From CAG-217 sp963638105 (lineage in GTDB: Bacteria > Bacillota > Clostridia > Oscillospirales > Acutalibacteraceae): a stretch of DNA of 64,000 nucleotides. Under the pieces are notes generated by a model. The model searched no databases. It saw only the letters and a list, made by a program, of their open reading frames with translations, and was not told where the DNA came from. Each line of letters opens with the position of its first letter. Positions within the stretch are counted from its first letter, which is position 1. Below, piece by piece: positions 18,877-27,941 of the stretch. Both the position numbers and the translations under genes were made by a program. Where the stretch lies: positions 1 through 64,000 of the forward strand of contig CAVHPP010000001.1 of assembly GCA_963638105.1 (NCBI GenBank), written 5' to 3'.

Positions 18877-19644
18877 TTATTTCGCCCCTTTCTTTGCATT
18901 CTGTTTGTTGCCGGCAGGATTGCGCTTGCCGGTTGTAAAGGCGGGAATGGAGCCCAGTACCGGTACATCGTAGCGCTGGCTCAGCTCCTCGGCGCTCTTG
19001 ATGCGCACATCCAACAGATCCCGCAGGATCACGTATGCAGCAGCGATCAGCAGTCCCGCTACGGCACCCAGCAGGCACTTCTTTAAGTATCCCCGGCCCT
19101 CGGCGGTGTTGGGCTTAATGGCCTTATCCTCCACGGTGGTCTGAACCAGGCCGCTATTGGTTTCCTCCATTTGCTCCGGCACGCTCTCCTCCATTTGGTG
19201 AGCGATGTTGTAGGACAGGGTGGGGTCTGTGGTGGTGACGATCAGCTTAAACATGGCTGTGTTCTCCACCGTCTCAATGGTAAAGGAATGCTTAATATCC
19301 GCCGGAGACAGGTTGGTATAGTATTTTTTGTTCATCTCGCCTGCCACTTTGCCGCAGAACTTGTTGGTCTTGAAGATCTCAATATAGGTGTCAATCATCT
19401 TCATGGCGTAGTTCATTTTGCTGGTCTGGCTGGTGCGTGCCACCTCACCGGTGCTGTCGCTGATTTCGTGCGCCGGGTCCACGGCCGCAGCCAGGAACTC
19501 CACACTGGAAGTGTAGGTCAGGGTGGTGAATTTGGCGGTATAAACCCCGGCCAAAAGCGCTCCGATGAGCATAAACAGGATCAGCAGCTTCCACTTACGC
19601 AGCAGCAGCTTGATGACCTTTTGTACATTTTCGTCAATGTTCAT
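18877..19644 (-). CDS. cpsC: Wzz/CpsC-type polysaccharide co-polymerase adaptor
   Basis: Membrane adaptor that activates the BY-kinase. Two membrane helices: about residues 20-40 (WKLLILFMLIGALLAGVY) and about 205-225 (LLGAVAGLLIAAAYVILRD), with an extracytoplasmic Wzz domain between. The C-terminal cytoplasmic tail (SAEELSQRYDVPVLGSIP) is the part that binds the kinase. Start is ATG 19644, MNIDENVQK, with ACGGAG eight bases before it; the frame open to 19674 lacks a ribosome site. 255 aa. Confidence 0.93.
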   Translation of the reverse strand: MNIDENVQKVIKLLLRKWKLLILFMLIGALLAGVYTAKFTTLTYTSSVEFLAAAVDPAHEISDSTGEVARTSQTSKMNYAMKMIDTYIEIFKTNKFCGKVAGEMNKKYYTNLSPADIKHSFTIETVENTAMFKLIVTTTDPTLSYNIAHQMEESVPEQMEETNSGLVQTTVEDKAIKPNTAEGRGYLKKCLLGAVAGLLIAAAYVILRDLLDVRIKSAEELSQRYDVPVLGSIPAFTTGKRNPAGNKQNAKKGAK

Positions 19645-19694
19645 AGACTTGTCTCCGTTACTCTGCAAAAACATAATTTATTTTTAACAGATAT

Positions 19695-19723
19695 ATATTA
19701 CTGTATTATATTTGGTTTGTCAA
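19695..19723 (-). promoter_or_regulatory. SigA promoter of cpsC-cpsD-cpsB
   Basis: On the minus strand TTGACA (19718-19723), 17-base spacer, TAATAT (19695-19700). Confidence 0.75.
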
Positions 19724-19734
19724 GATGTTCACTA

Positions 19735-19763
19735 TTGACAAAAGCGGGCAAAAAGATGATAAT
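19735..19763 (+). promoter_or_regulatory. SigA promoter of the glycosidase-phosphoesterase pair
   Basis: TTGACA (19735-19740), 17-base spacer, GATAAT (19758-19763). It is back to back with the cps promoter, the two -35 boxes being 11 bases apart, so one bound protein could affect both. Confidence 0.75.
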
Positions 19764-19799
19764 ATCCTTGCAAAAAAATCAAAAAACGGAGAAATGCGT

Positions 19800-22487
19800 A
19801 TGAAAAAATCTCAAATCCGTATGCCCCTTTGGGGACCGTATTCCAAGAAGTATATGGGTCTGTCCCGTATTGTGGACGATCGGGCGGCAGAGGGTGCCCG
19901 CTATGACTTTGTCGTGCACCCCACCCTGTGGAATTCCGCTACCCCGGTGCCCAATGTGACTGTGCCGTCCGGCTACCATTTGTGGAGCTGTGACGAGGAC
20001 TTTCGCTTTTATTCCTATCGCTATGAGCTAATGTGGAAGGACCAAATTTATGCCGATGTGTCTTACACCCGGTTGGATGAGGAGTCCTACTTAATGCGCT
20101 GCCGCTTCGTTAACGATACGGACCTGTCGCAAAACTGCATTCTGAATATTTTCGGCGCACTGGAGTTCCCTGCGCCGGAGCACTGCGTTTTGCAGTTGCC
20201 TGCGGACGCTGCATTGGTGGACGCCAACGATTATACCCAGTACACCTATGCAAAGCCCCGCCCCTGGGATAATGAGAACCCGGACGGTATGCACAAGGGC
20301 GAGTTCGCCGACGGCAACTTTTACCACGCCCACGGTCTGGGTGACCGGTGCGAGAATTACCATGTGGATTTCCTGGGGCTGGAGCCTTTTGGCTGCACTG
20401 CCGGGGACAAAGTGGTATACACACTGCCGCCGCACCGACCGACAGGCGCCACCTTGCTGTTGCGCTATCGCACAGTGACCCCGGGCGCCGCTGCTTTTTC
20501 CGTCAACGGCGCAGCGGCAGAACTGCCGGAGAGCGACAGCCTGACCTTTGCCGCGCTGCCCTATGACGGCGCAGACACCCTGACCTTGGAAAGCCGAGGC
20601 GGCGCCGGTGTGGAGCTGGATGTGCTGGTGCTGTGCCGGCCGGGCACGGAACAGGAAGTCAGCGCCCGCACGGTGCTGCGCGATACCAAGCCTCAAATTG
20701 AAGAAGAAAAGGTGCACGGCGCCACCCGCATTACCCTCACTTACAAGGACGCGGAAGGCTGCTATTCCATCTTGACCCACAATCCCAAGACCCGCCGTCG
20801 GGAGCTGGACAGTGGCAGCCTGGAGGACGCGCTGATTAACCGACTGTCGAACGGCGACCCCACTTATGACGACCTGCGGGAGACCTTTTCTCGCTCCTTC
20901 CGCCGCAAAAAAAGTGACGAGGGCTACTATTACAATGCGGTGATGCCCTCTATCTTTATTGACCCCCACGCAGAGCATATCGAGTATGCGGTGCTGTCCA
21001 AGGGCAAGGTGGCGCCCCGCACCACCGAAGAATACGAGCAGCTGTACACCGCCGCTAAGGCGCTGGCCACTCCGGTGCAGTTTAATCGGGAAGGGCAGAA
21101 GTATAGCCTGTCTACCGAGATCTTGCGGGCAACACTCTTGACCAACTTGGTATATCCGGTGTACAAGCACGGCGAGAATGTAGTACATTACACGCCCGGC
21201 AAGCGCTGGGACAGCTTTTACACCTGGGACAGCGGCGTGATCGGTACCGGTGTGCTGGAGTTCAGCCCGGAGAAATGCCGCTACATTTTAGAGACTTATT
21301 TGTCCCGGCCGGAGAATACGGACTTTGCTTTCCTGCTCCACGGCTCCCTGGTGCCCACCCAGTTTGTGCAGTATTTGGAACTGCTGCACCGCACGGAGGA
21401 CAAGGCGCCCCTGTTTGCTCTGTATCCGCAGATGAAGCGGTATTATGACTACATCAGCGGCAAGACGCCCGGCTCCACCTGCGGCAAATTCGGCAACGGT
21501 CTGACCACCACTTACGACTACTGGTACTCTTGCAGCGGGATGGACGATTATCCCGCCCAGGTGGCTATGATCGCCCAGGACAAGAAGCAATATATGTGTC
21601 CCTGCCTGTCTACTTCCCACACCATTCGGGCCGCCAAAATCATGAAGATGGTGGCTGCCGCCATGGGTAAGGAGGAGGACATTGCCGCTTATGACGCAGA
21701 CATTCAGCGGATGAGCGACGCTCTGAACCGTTACAGCTGGGACGAAAAGAGCGGCTATTACGCCTACTCCGTCTATGACGATGACAAGAACTATCAGGGC
21801 ATTTTCACCACCGACGCCGGGGAGAACTATGACAAGGGTATGGACGGCGTGTATCCGCTGTTTGCCGGGGCTGCTCCGGAGGAACGGCGGGCGCGCCTGC
21901 TGGGTCATATCAAGAACCCGGACGAAATGTGGTCCGCTGCCGGCATCAGCGCGGTGGATATGACCGCTTCCTATTACTTTGATGACGGCTACTGGAACGG
22001 CAATGTGTGGATGAGCCACCAGTTCTTTATGTGGAAGACTATGTTTGACCTGGGCGAGACGGAATTTGCCTTTGAGATTGCTCGCCGGGCACTGGATATG
22101 TGGAAGGAAGAGACGGACTTCTCTTACAACACCTATGAGTGCTTTGGTATTCAGACCCGCCGCGGCGGTTGGTTCCACAATTTCGGCGGTCTGTCTGCGC
22201 CCATCAATGTGTGGGCGGACTGCTACTATCGTCCGGGCACCTTTACCTGCGGGCTGGATGTGTGGACGGACAGTCAGAAGCTTACGAACACCTCTGCGGA
22301 GGTCCACTTCCGTTACACCGGCGACAATGGGCAGTATGCCTTTGTGCTCACCCTGTCGGATGCGCACAGCTATCGGCTGACCCTGGATGGGCAAGAACTG
22401 GATTACGCTTTGCGCAGTGACGGCTGTATGGAGATCACCCTGCCGGGCACAGTACGCAGCGGCGTGCTGAAAGCAGAGATTAAATAA
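19800..22487 (+). CDS. GH63-like (alpha/alpha)6 glycoside hydrolase
   Basis: Large enzyme of 895 aa without signal peptide or membrane segment, so probably cytoplasmic. An N-terminal beta-rich part (about 1-400) precedes a helical barrel (about 430-800). Motifs such as KRWDSFYTWDSGVIGTG, GLTTTYDYWYSCSGMDDYP, DDGYWNGNVWMSHQ and the C-terminal WADCYYRPG resemble GH63 and related MGH1-like glucosidases and mannosylglycerate hydrolases. Substrate unknown. ATG 19800 has GGAG eight bases upstream; ATG 19794 is too close to it. Followed 11 bases later by a phosphoesterase, suggesting a shared substrate. Confidence 0.78.
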   Translation: MKKSQIRMPLWGPYSKKYMGLSRIVDDRAAEGARYDFVVHPTLWNSATPVPNVTVPSGYHLWSCDEDFRFYSYRYELMWKDQIYADVSYTRLDEESYLMRCRFVNDTDLSQNCILNIFGALEFPAPEHCVLQLPADAALVDANDYTQYTYAKPRPWDNENPDGMHKGEFADGNFYHAHGLGDRCENYHVDFLGLEPFGCTAGDKVVYTLPPHRPTGATLLLRYRTVTPGAAAFSVNGAAAELPESDSLTFAALPYDGADTLTLESRGGAGVELDVLVLCRPGTEQEVSARTVLRDTKPQIEEEKVHGATRITLTYKDAEGCYSILTHNPKTRRRELDSGSLEDALINRLSNGDPTYDDLRETFSRSFRRKKSDEGYYYNAVMPSIFIDPHAEHIEYAVLSKGKVAPRTTEEYEQLYTAAKALATPVQFNREGQKYSLSTEILRATLLTNLVYPVYKHGENVVHYTPGKRWDSFYTWDSGVIGTGVLEFSPEKCRYILETYLSRPENTDFAFLLHGSLVPTQFVQYLELLHRTEDKAPLFALYPQMKRYYDYISGKTPGSTCGKFGNGLTTTYDYWYSCSGMDDYPAQVAMIAQDKKQYMCPCLSTSHTIRAAKIMKMVAAAMGKEEDIAAYDADIQRMSDALNRYSWDEKSGYYAYSVYDDDKNYQGIFTTDAGENYDKGMDGVYPLFAGAAPEERRARLLGHIKNPDEMWSAAGISAVDMTASYYFDDGYWNGNVWMSHQFFMWKTMFDLGETEFAFEIARRALDMWKEETDFSYNTYECFGIQTRRGGWFHNFGGLSAPINVWADCYYRPGTFTCGLDVWTDSQKLTNTSAEVHFRYTGDNGQYAFVLTLSDAHSYRLTLDGQELDYALRSDGCMEITLPGTVRSGVLKAEIK

Positions 22488-22498
22488 AGGAGAATTTA

Positions 22499-24178
22499 AT
22501 GGCAGCGAAGTTGTATGGCGCAGACAATGCGCCGCTGAAAATTCAATTTATCACCGATCCGCATTACTACTCCCGCAAGGGGGGCACCGAGGGCAAGGCT
22601 TACGAAAAAGCCGAGGCCAAGAGCCAAAAGGTCATTAAGGACAGCGATTTGGTAATCAAAGCCGGGTTTGATATGCTGTGTGCGGATACCTCCACGGATA
22701 TTGTGGTGCTGGCCGGCGACACCACCCGGGACGGAGAGCTGGCCTCTCACGCCGAGTTTATTGAAATGCTCCGGGACCTGAAAAAGCGAGGCAAGCGGGT
22801 GTATGTGATCACCGCCACCCACGATTATCGGGACGGCGGCGTGGCCGACGGCTATGACGGCGACAAAAAAATTCAGGTGCCGGCGGTGGAGGAGCGCCAC
22901 GATCTGTGGCAGATGTACTATGAGTTCGGCCCCAATGAGGCCATTGCCACCCACCCGGACAGCATGAGCTATGTGGTGCAGCTGGCCCCCGGCTATCGGC
23001 TGTTTGCCCTGAATGACGACACCAACTATAAGCCGGAGGGGGAGCGCGGCTCCGGGTACAGCGACGACTGTATGGCCTGGATCCTGGATCAACTGGAGGA
23101 CGCTCGCAAGAACGATCAGTTTGTGATCGCCATGACCCATCACCCCATGATTGCCCCCAGTCCCTTTTATGCCATTATCGGTAAGGGGGATATGCAGCGC
23201 AATCATGAGACCACCCGGGAGATTTTTGCCGACAACGGGCTGCAATGTATGCTTACCGGCCACACCCATATTCACGACATCAGCGTGGTAGAGACCAAAA
23301 AGGGCAACACCTTTTATGACATTGCCTGCGGCGCTATGGTCGGCTGCCCGCCCACCATGCGCAATATTATACTGGACCCGGCTCACGCCAAAGTAGATGT
23401 GGAGACGGTGACCATTACCGATGTGCCGGGACTGGACACCGGTGGCAAGCCCTTTGATCAATATATGCGCACGTTCTTCTTCGGTATGATCTCCGAACTT
23501 CTGGACGCTGCGGCCACGGATATTGACCATTTGGCAGAGATGACAGACGCTTTTTCCGTCCCCGGCGAAAAGGTCAAAAAACTGGGCTGGCTGATTAAGC
23601 CCATCGCCAAGTGGCTGAACAAGCTGACCTTTAAGAAAGCCTGGCGCTTGTGCAAGAAAGAGAGCGGTCTAACCAAGAAAGATATTGCGGACATTGCCGA
23701 TCATCGGGTAGTGGACTTTATTTTGGAGTTGGTGCAGAACCTGTACTGCGGCGACTCGCCCTACGGCCCGGACACCCGGGAGTACAAGATCTGCTGTGGG
23801 CTGCTGAATGTGATCGACGCATTCCTGAACACCATTCATTTCTCCATTGGCAAGGTGCTGAAGGGCGCCACCTCCGTGCGCGGCCTGGTAGAGCCGCTGC
23901 TGTGGAACCCGGGTCCCTGTGACGCCAACGCCACGCTGCCCCTGTACCCCTTGTATGATGATGAGAACCCGGCACCGAAAAAGGCAGAAAAGCCGGCCTT
24001 TGACGACCCGGTGCGCCCCAGCAAAAAAGGCCCGCTGGTGCTGGCGATCCTGGTGCTGCTGGTGCTTTTGGTGCTGGCGATCCTTGTTGGTCTGATCGCC
24101 TTGGTGGTATGGGCTGTGGTTGCCATTGTGCACGCTGCCACTGCCGGCTGTATCGGCGCGCTGCCTTTCATTTTTTAA
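22499..24178 (+). CDS. Calcineurin-like metallophosphoesterase with C-terminal membrane anchor
   Basis: Metallophosphoesterase domain in about residues 14-270: TDPHYY, LAGDTTRDGE, TATHDY (in place of the usual GNHD), THHPMI and GHTHIHD provide the two-metal site. A helical region follows, then a charged linker and one very hydrophobic helix near residues 515-550, giving a tail-anchored arrangement. No signal peptide, so the catalytic domain probably faces the cytoplasm. Start has AAAGGAGAA. 559 aa. Pairs with the upstream glycosidase; substrate unknown. Confidence 0.82.
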   Translation: MAAKLYGADNAPLKIQFITDPHYYSRKGGTEGKAYEKAEAKSQKVIKDSDLVIKAGFDMLCADTSTDIVVLAGDTTRDGELASHAEFIEMLRDLKKRGKRVYVITATHDYRDGGVADGYDGDKKIQVPAVEERHDLWQMYYEFGPNEAIATHPDSMSYVVQLAPGYRLFALNDDTNYKPEGERGSGYSDDCMAWILDQLEDARKNDQFVIAMTHHPMIAPSPFYAIIGKGDMQRNHETTREIFADNGLQCMLTGHTHIHDISVVETKKGNTFYDIACGAMVGCPPTMRNIILDPAHAKVDVETVTITDVPGLDTGGKPFDQYMRTFFFGMISELLDAAATDIDHLAEMTDAFSVPGEKVKKLGWLIKPIAKWLNKLTFKKAWRLCKKESGLTKKDIADIADHRVVDFILELVQNLYCGDSPYGPDTREYKICCGLLNVIDAFLNTIHFSIGKVLKGATSVRGLVEPLLWNPGPCDANATLPLYPLYDDENPAPKKAEKPAFDDPVRPSKKGPLVLAILVLLVLLVLAILVGLIALVVWAVVAIVHAATAGCIGALPFIF

Positions 24179-24194
24179 TTCTGTAAAATAAAGG

Positions 24195-24223
24195 TTGCAA
24201 TCTTAGCCAAAAAATAGTATAAT
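24195..24223 (+). promoter_or_regulatory. SigA promoter of the GtrA-like gene
   Basis: TTGCAA (24195-24200), 17-base spacer, TATAAT (24218-24223). Confidence 0.75.
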
Positions 24224-24269
24224 GAACCCGTTATTTTTGTACAGTCCATGAGAAAGGGGTAAAATAATT

Positions 24270-24917
24270 ATGGCAGATGACAAAAAGAAGAAAATCAGCC
24301 TTGGCGGTATCGACAACGCCGCTGAGGAAAAGGGCTCCTTTATGAAGACCCTTTGGCAGCTTGTAAAGTTCCTGGTGGTATCCGGCTTGGTAACGATCAT
24401 CCAGCTGGCACTGGCTGCTTTGCTTCCGCTGGTGTGCGACCAGATCCACACCTTGCTGCCGGAGTTCTTGAGAGGGATCTTTACACCCACCATGTTTTCC
24501 ACCGGTTCCGCAGAGGCTTCTAAGTATGTGATCGATGGCGTTGTGACTTGGGGCTATGTGCTGCCCTTCCTGTTGTCCAACCTGATCGCCAACATCTACG
24601 GCTTCTATCAGAACAAAAAGACCACCTTTAAGTCCGACTCCCCTTGGTACAACTTTGTGATCTACATTGTGCTGCTGCTGGCGCTGATTTTGTTCTCCAC
24701 CTGGATGCAGGGTGCCATCGTTGGCGCTATGCTGAAGCTGGAGCCCAGCAACTGGTTCTTTAAGATCATCACCAACGAGTCTGTGGCTCGTCTGATTGCT
24801 TCCATGTGCGCCGGCTTTGTGCAGATGGTGGTGCTCTTCCCCATGGAGAAGTTCGTTCTCATGCCGGAGAAGAAGAAGGACGGCGAGGAAGTGGCCGCAG
24901 AGGCTGCTGCCGAGTAA
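24270..24917 (+). CDS. GtrA-like four-helix membrane protein
   Basis: 215 aa with four predicted helices (about residues 28-55, 90-112, 130-152 and 170-195). The loop NIYGFYQNKKTTFKSD resembles the N-x-K/R-W-x-F turn of GtrA proteins, which are thought to move lipid-linked sugars across the membrane. The tail is Lys/Glu/Ala-rich. Own promoter and terminator: a single-gene unit. Longer than typical GtrA (about 130-150 aa) because of the first loop. The family call is moderate. Confidence 0.65.
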   Translation: MADDKKKKISLGGIDNAAEEKGSFMKTLWQLVKFLVVSGLVTIIQLALAALLPLVCDQIHTLLPEFLRGIFTPTMFSTGSAEASKYVIDGVVTWGYVLPFLLSNLIANIYGFYQNKKTTFKSDSPWYNFVIYIVLLLALILFSTWMQGAIVGAMLKLEPSNWFFKIITNESVARLIASMCAGFVQMVVLFPMEKFVLMPEKKKDGEEVAAEAAAE

Positions 24918-24942
24918 TCGCTGCTTTAGCAAAAATGAAAGA

Positions 24943-24973
24943 CCGCTTTCCGTTTTTCGGAGAGCGGCTTTTT
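24943..24973 (+). terminator. Intrinsic terminator after GtrA-like gene
   Basis: Ten-pair stem (24943-24952 with 24958-24967, one T-G pair) then CTTTTT. Confidence 0.85.
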
Positions 24974-24974
24974 C

Positions 24975-25003
24975 TTGCCTAAAAGTAAGGAGTATGGTAT
25001 AAT
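24975..25003 (+). promoter_or_regulatory. SigA promoter of capA-like gene
   Basis: TTGCCT (24975-24980), 17-base spacer, TATAAT (24998-25003). Confidence 0.7.
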
Positions 25004-25059
25004 CACAGCAGAATACGGAAACTGTAAGAAAAGCCCATTGGCAGTTGGGATGTGACTAT

Positions 25060-26261
25060 ATGGAAAAGAAGAAAAAACTGTGGCAGGTGTTGATCCCTGT
25101 TTTGGTGGCACTGGCCGTAATTGTTGCCTTTGCCATCAGCGGCACCATTACCCGCAGGGCAGATGAGAAGAAGCCAACGGCGCCCACCAAGGTGTCTGTG
25201 GTTAACCAAACGGAGGATCACACGGAAGAGACCCAGGGCAAGACCCGGGTGCGCTTGGTGGCAGTAGGGGACAACCTGATCCACAATACCCTAATCGCTG
25301 CCGGAGAGCAAAAGGACGGCAGCCGGAATTACGACGCCTTTTATCAGGATATTAAGCAGTACATTGAACCGGCAGATATTGCCGTTATCAATCAGGAGAC
25401 GGTGCTGGGCGGCAGCAGCTTTGATTATTCCGGCTATCCCTGCTTTAATTCACCCTGGGAGATTGGCGACGCCGCCATTGCCGCCGGGTTTGATATTTTC
25501 ACCTGCGCCACCAATCACACCATGGATATGGGCAGCGCCGGGGTGGAGAAAGAGCTGGATTACTTCAGTCGGCATAAAGAGGTCGTGCACCTGGGCACCA
25601 ACGCCTCGCAGGCGGATTATGAAAAGATCACGTATTATGAGAAGAACAATATTACCTTTGCTCTGCTGAATTACACCTACGGCACCAATGGCATTGACCT
25701 ACCCAAGGACAAGCCCTGGCTGGTGAATTTGATGGATAAGGACAAGATCCAAAAGGACATTACCGAGGCTCGCAAGCATGCGGATGTGGTGATGGTCTTT
25801 CCCCACTGGGGCACGGAGAACAGCCACAAGGTGTCCGATTACCAAAAGGAANNNNNNNNNNGCTGTTTTCTGACCTGGGTGTAGATATTGTTATCGGCAG
25901 CCACCCCCATGTGCTCCAGCCGGTGGCGTGGGTCACCAATGAAAAGAGCGGCAAAAAAATGCTGGTCTACTACTCCCTGGGTAATTTTATCAGCCACCAG
26001 ATCAATCTGCCCCAACTGTGCGGCGGTATGGCGGAGGTGACGATTGAAAAGGATAATGGCAAGATCACTATCTCCTCTGCCAAACTGGCGCCGGTGGTGT
26101 GCCATTACAGCCGGGGCGGTAACGGTTTTGTGTTTTCTGTCTATAAGCTCAGTGATTATACCGACGAGCTGGCCGCCACCCAGGCGCAGAAGGGTGCCAC
26201 GGTGAAGTATTTTACCGATCTGTCGAAAAAAGTTATCCCGGCCGAATTTCTGGACATATAG
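25060..26261 (+). CDS. CapA/PgsA-like membrane-anchored metallophosphatase-fold protein (split by assembly gap)
   Basis: Related to CapA/PgsA of poly-gamma-glutamate capsule synthesis, though no pgsBC genes are nearby, so the substrate is unknown. One N-terminal helix (about residues 6-28) anchors an external domain with VAVGDNLIHN, NQETVLGG, CATNHTMDMG, FPHWGTEN, IGSHPHVLQP and YYSLGNFIS, all family motifs. Ten N at 25852-25861 shift the frame; both sides match the same protein, so this is one gene. Keeping the frame needs a true gap of 8, 11 or similar, not 10. ATG 25060 starts the basic MEKKKKLW; its ribosome site is weak. About 400 aa. Confidence 0.85.
25852..25861. other. Assembly gap of ten N inside capA-like gene
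   Basis: Placeholder of nominal length; the coding frame is +1 before and differs after, which the conserved motifs on both sides show to be an artefact. Confidence 0.95.
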
Positions 26262-26286
26262 CAAACAGTCTGTCTATCCTGTGCAT

Positions 26287-26309
26287 ATTGTACAAAAGGT
26301 GTGCACAAT
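26287..26309. promoter_or_regulatory. Operator-like inverted repeat upstream of glnA
   Basis: ATTGTACA, seven bases, TGCACAAT; arms match in seven of eight positions. It lies 43 bases above the glnA -35 box. Spacing is like a GlnR/TnrA site but the bases do not match TGTNAN7TNACA. Function inferred only from shape and place. Confidence 0.35.
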
Positions 26310-26352
26310 TCCCGCCGGGGATTACAAGATTTGCCAAAGTTGTCAAAAACCG

Positions 26353-26382
26353 TTGACAAACCGAGGACGATGTGATTATAAT
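26353..26382 (+). promoter_or_regulatory. SigA promoter of glnA
   Basis: TTGACA (26353-26358), 18-base spacer, TATAAT (26377-26382); start of transcription near 26389. Confidence 0.8.
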
Positions 26383-26399
26383 GGCATTGTATTCAGAAC

Positions 26400-26437
26400 G
26401 AGGGCGTTCCGTTGATAGCGGAGCGCCCTCTTTTTTT
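26400..26437 (+). terminator. Terminator hairpin in the glnA leader (possible attenuator)
   Basis: A stem of about 14 pairs (GAGGGCG with CGCCCTC at the base) followed by seven T, starting about 11 bases after the predicted transcription start and 64 bases before glnA. It would end most transcripts from the glnA promoter unless relieved. It may also stop transcripts from capA, which has no terminator of its own. Confidence 0.75.
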
Positions 26438-26500
26438 ATTGCCTTTGGCAGTAAGAAAATTCTGTGCTATCTATCATTTCTTAAGAGAGGAGTATTTGCT

Positions 26501-27844
26501 ATGAGTAAATACACAAAGGAAGACATCATCAAAAGCGCACAGGAAAACAATGTAGAATTTATCCGCTTGCAGTTTACGGATATGTTCGGCATTATGAAGA
26601 ATGTGGCCATCACCCTGTCCCAGCTGGAGAAGGCCCTGGACAATGACTGTATGTTTGACGGTTCTTCCATCGACGGCTTTGTTCGCATTGATGAGTCCGA
26701 TATGTATCTGCATCCGGATTATGACACCTGGACCATCTTCCCTTGGAGAAAGCATCAGAACGCCCAGACTGCTCGACTGATCTGCTCCGTATATAAATCC
26801 GATAATGAGACCCCCTTCCTGGGCGACCCCCGCAATGTGCTACAAAAGGTAATGGACGAGGCTGCCGAGATGGGCTTTGGCTTTAATGTTGGCCCGGAGT
26901 GCGAGTTCTTCCTGTTTAAGCTGGACGAGAACGGCAACCCCACCCTGGAGACCGGCGACGAGGGCGGTTACTTTGACCTGAACCCCATCGACCACGGCGA
27001 GAACTGCCGTCGGGATATTTGCCTGGCGCTGGAGGATATGGGTTACACCATTGAGGCTTCTCATCACGAGGTGGCCGAGGGTCAGCACGAGATCGACTTC
27101 CAGTTTGGCGATGTAATGCTCACCGCTGATCGTGTAATGACCTTTAAGCATGTGGTTAAGACCTACGCTGCCAAGCACGGTCTGCACGCCACCTTTATGC
27201 CCAAGCCCATTTATGGTATCAACGGCTCCGGTATGCACACCAACATGAGCCTGTATTATCTGAAGGACGGCAAGAACGCATTTGATGATCCCAACGGCGA
27301 GATGGGTCTGTCCGAGACCGCTTACAACTTCATTGCCGGTATTATGGCTCATGTTCGCGGTATTGCAGCGTTCTCCAACCCCACTGTAAACTCTTACAAG
27401 CGTTTGGTACCCGGTTATGAGGCACCGTCCTATTTGGTATGGTCTGCTTCCAACCGCTCCTGCCTGGTGCGTATTCCTGCCGCTCGCGGCAAGGGCACTC
27501 GCGTAGAGCTGCGCTGCCCGGATCCCACCTGCAACCCCTATTTGGAGATGGCTCTGTGCCTGGCTGCCGGTTTGGACGGGATCAAGAAAAAGATGACCCC
27601 CGCTTCTCCCATTGACTACAATGTGTTCGGTCTGTCTGACGAGGAGCTGAAAGCCGCCGGCATTGATTGCCTGCCCGGCAGCCTGAAAGAGGCTATTGAA
27701 GCCGCTAAGGCGGATCCGTTTATTAAGGAAACCCTGGGCGACCATGTGTTCAATAACTACATTGAAGGCAAGGAGAATGAATGGGACGAGTACCGCACCA
27801 AGGTCTCTCAGTGGGAGATCGACAAGTACATGGTACTGTATTGA
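26501..27844 (+). CDS. glnA: Glutamine synthetase type I
   Basis: Makes glutamine from glutamate, ammonium and ATP. 447 aa, the length of the Bacillus-type GSI-alpha class. FDGSSIDGF, GPECEFFLF, HHEVAEGQHEIDF, NGSGMHTNMSL, NPTVNSYKRLVPGYEAP and RCPDPTCNPYL are the active-site strands. The usual adenylylation loop of GSI-beta enzymes is not evident, fitting feedback rather than covalent control. ATG 26501 follows GAGAGGAG; the frame open from 26372 crosses the leader hairpin and is not real. Head of the nitrogen island. Confidence 0.98.
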   Translation: MSKYTKEDIIKSAQENNVEFIRLQFTDMFGIMKNVAITLSQLEKALDNDCMFDGSSIDGFVRIDESDMYLHPDYDTWTIFPWRKHQNAQTARLICSVYKSDNETPFLGDPRNVLQKVMDEAAEMGFGFNVGPECEFFLFKLDENGNPTLETGDEGGYFDLNPIDHGENCRRDICLALEDMGYTIEASHHEVAEGQHEIDFQFGDVMLTADRVMTFKHVVKTYAAKHGLHATFMPKPIYGINGSGMHTNMSLYYLKDGKNAFDDPNGEMGLSETAYNFIAGIMAHVRGIAAFSNPTVNSYKRLVPGYEAPSYLVWSASNRSCLVRIPAARGKGTRVELRCPDPTCNPYLEMALCLAAGLDGIKKKMTPASPIDYNVFGLSDEELKAAGIDCLPGSLKEAIEAAKADPFIKETLGDHVFNNYIEGKENEWDEYRTKVSQWEIDKYMVLY

Positions 27845-27894
27845 TTTTGCCCTCTCTTACGGTCGGCACTGTCTTTTGACAGGGTCGGTCATTT

Positions 27895-27932
27895 GCCGGC
27901 GCCGGGTCTTTGGCGCGGTGTCGGCATTTTTT
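27895..27932 (+). terminator. Intrinsic terminator after glnA
   Basis: Ten-pair stem (27895-27904 with 27916-27925, two G-T pairs) then A and six T. Confidence 0.8.
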
Positions 27933-27941
27933 AGCACGATG

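Noticed and set aside
26389..26437. ANTAR-type tandem hairpin in the glnA leader
   Set aside because: Only one hairpin is present and its loop is not a six-base loop with A at 1 and G at 4.
27864..27881. Possible sigma-54 promoter upstream of amt
   Set aside because: GGCAC is present but the -12 GC element is not, so the match is inadequate.
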